DNA from: Bacillota bacterium
Lineage (GTDB): Bacteria; Bacillota; Clostridia; Tissierellales; Peptoniphilaceae
Reading direction: 5' to 3'
DNA length: 6,733 nt
NCBI GenBank assembly: GCA_023442775.1
Contig: JAEZXH010000022.1
Location: 1 to 6,733, forward strand
The first letter of the stretch is position 1. The number at the start of each line of letters is the position of its first letter. Shown piece by piece: positions 5,687 to 6,733 of the stretch. A model generated the notes under the pieces. The model saw nothing but the letters and a program-made list of their open reading frames with translations, made no database searches and was not told the DNA's origin. Both the position numbers and the translations under genes were made by a program.

Positions 5687-6070
5687 ATGGAACAAGTGAC
5701 AATCCGTCTGCGTATGAGTTTGGCCGATGCACACTACGGCGGAAATCTCGTCGACGGTGCAAAGATGCTGCAACTCTTTGGGGATGTGGCGACGGAACTG
5801 TTGATTCGTCAAGATGGGGACGAAGGTCTCTTTTTGAAGTATGACAACGTGGAATTTCTCGCCCCCGTCTACGCAGGGGACTTTATCGAGGCCACGGGTC
5901 AGATCACCGAGGTGGGCAACACCTCTCGGAAGATGACCTTTGAAGCGAAAAAAGTCGTCGCCGCTCGCCCCGATGTGAGCCCTTCTGCGGCGGACTTCTT
6001 GGACGAGCCCATCGTGGTCACCCGCGCCAGCGGCATCTGCGTCACCCCGAAGGACATGCAGAGGAAGTAG
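5687..6070 (+). CDS. kal: 3-aminobutyryl-CoA ammonia-lyase
   Basis: This 127-residue cytoplasmic protein matches Kal (EC 4.3.1.14), a small hotdog-fold enzyme that removes ammonia from L-3-aminobutyryl-CoA to give crotonyl-CoA in lysine fermentation. Recognised stretches are HYGGNLVDGAKML (about 16-28), LFGDVATELLIRQDGDEGLF (about 30-49), VEFLAPVYAGDFIEATG (about 55-71) and GNTSRKMTFEAKKV (about 77-90). The length is normal for the family. It starts at ATG 5687 behind AAGGAGGT and is the first gene after the lysine riboswitch leader. kce follows after one base, so they are co-transcribed and probably translationally coupled. The crotonyl-CoA product feeds the butyrate branch. Identification rests on remembered family sequence and on the kce neighbour. 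Confidence 0.93.
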   Translation: MEQVTIRLRMSLADAHYGGNLVDGAKMLQLFGDVATELLIRQDGDEGLFLKYDNVEFLAPVYAGDFIEATGQITEVGNTSRKMTFEAKKVVAARPDVSPSAADFLDEPIVVTRASGICVTPKDMQRK

Positions 6071-6071
6071 T

Positions 6072-6733
6072 ATGGAAAAATTGATCATTACCGCGGCGAT
6101 TTGCGGCGCCGAGGTGACGAAGGAACAAAACCCCGCCGTTCCCTATACCATTGAAGAAATCGCCCGGGAGGCCAAGAGTGCCTACGACGCTGGGGCGGCG
6201 ATCATTCACCTCCACGTCCGGGAGGACGATGGGACGCCGACGCAATCGAAGGAGCGCTTCAAAGAGGCGATGGACGCAATTCGCGAGAAGTGTCCCGACG
6301 TGATCATTCAACCCTCGACTGGGGGCGCCGTCGGGATGACGGACTTAGAGCGGCTCCAGCCGACGGAGCTGTCTCCGGAGATGGCGACTCTCGATTGTGG
6401 CACTCTCAATTTCGGAGGGGACGAGATTTTCGTCAATTCGGAGAACACCATTAAAAATTTTGGAAAGATCTTGAAGGAGCGGGGAGTCAAACCCGAGGTC
6501 GAGGTCTTTGACAAGGGAATGGTGGACTTGGCGATTCGCTACCACAAGCAGGGTTTTATCGATGCGCCGATGCATTTTGATTTTGTCCTCGGGGTGCAGA
6601 TGAACGCCAGCGCAAGGGATTTGGCGTTTCTCGTCGACAGCATTCCCGCGGGAAGCACCTGGACCGTCGCCGGGGTCGGACGCCATCAGCTGCCGATGGC
6701 GGCCCTTGCCATTGTGATGGGTGGCCATGCCCG
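6072..6733 (+). CDS. kce: 3-keto-5-aminohexanoate cleavage enzyme (3'-partial)
   Basis: Kce (BKACE family, formerly DUF849) converts 3-keto-5-aminohexanoate plus acetyl-CoA to acetoacetate and 3-aminobutyryl-CoA, the substrate of the neighbouring Kal. 220 complete codons are visible of a family length near 275; the frame is open to the window end. Start ATG 6072 follows GAGGAAG, which lies inside the end of kal. Visible active-site features are Glu14, the zinc ligands His46 and His48 in HLHVRE, the PSTGG loop with Ser82, and Thr106; these fall at the positions I recall for the characterised Cloacimonas enzyme. The remaining conserved Arg and Glu-Asp pair would lie just past the window edge and cannot be checked. 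Other lysine-fermentation genes (kdd, kamA, kamD, kamE) would be expected downstream but are not seen. Confidence 0.94.
   Translation, partial: MEKLIITAAICGAEVTKEQNPAVPYTIEEIAREAKSAYDAGAAIIHLHVREDDGTPTQSKERFKEAMDAIREKCPDVIIQPSTGGAVGMTDLERLQPTELSPEMATLDCGTLNFGGDEIFVNSENTIKNFGKILKERGVKPEVEVFDKGMVDLAIRYHKQGFIDAPMHFDFVLGVQMNASARDLAFLVDSIPAGSTWTVAGVGRHQLPMAALAIVMGGHA

Noticed and set aside
5382..5844. Plus-strand open frames across the kal leader
   Set aside because: They run through the promoter, lysine aptamer and terminator, have no ribosome binding sites, and in part overlap kal in another frame.
5618..6088. 156-codon minus-strand open frame opposite kal
   Set aside because: It covers the recognised kal gene in antisense and has no recognisable domain.
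1..6733. CRISPR arrays, tRNA or rRNA genes, insertion sequences or prophage genes
   Set aside because: None was seen. The repeats present are protein-coding, and no transposase, integrase or terminal inverted repeats were found.

Overview
The window looks like chromosomal DNA from an anaerobic, amino-acid-fermenting Gram-positive bacterium. The evidence is an S-layer-homology (SLH) surface protein, strong sigma-A-type promoters, intrinsic terminators, AGGAGG-type ribosome binding sites and two genes of the 3,5-diaminohexanoate route of lysine fermentation. The surface-protein style (InlB B-repeats, Pro/Glu/Lys linker, SLH region, short conserved-looking tail) is what I associate with Peptoniphilaceae and related Tissierellia/Clostridia. 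That placement is an inference from gene content.

Layout: (1) positions 1-2805 (+) hold the 3' part of a large cell-surface protein with eight B-repeat units, two proline-rich linkers and a C-terminal SLH region. (2) A perfect palindromic terminator at 2812-2841 serves this gene and the convergent gene at 2840-3712 (-), a secreted protein of unknown function built on a duplicated ~57-residue module. (3) Positions 3829-5202 (-) encode an AtoE-type short-chain fatty acid transporter with its own promoter and terminator. (4) Positions 5203-5686 are a 484-bp divergent intergenic region containing the atoE promoter and a second strong promoter. The second promoter drives a leader that carries a lysine riboswitch and an intrinsic terminator. 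(5) kal (5687-6070, +) and the start of kce (6072 to the window end, +) follow, one base apart.

How the parts fit: Kce condenses 3-keto-5-aminohexanoate with acetyl-CoA to give acetoacetate and 3-aminobutyryl-CoA, and Kal deaminates the latter to crotonyl-CoA on the way to butyrate. The divergent AtoE is a plausible carrier for the short-chain acids of this pathway.

The main discovery candidate is the leader. Its lysine aptamer sits before lysine-degrading genes rather than biosynthetic or uptake genes. The downstream terminator stem is built from the 3' strand of aptamer helix P1. Aptamer closure and termination therefore appear mutually exclusive, so lysine should turn transcription ON, the reverse of the classic lysC riboswitch. 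This is read by eye and has not been folded computationally.
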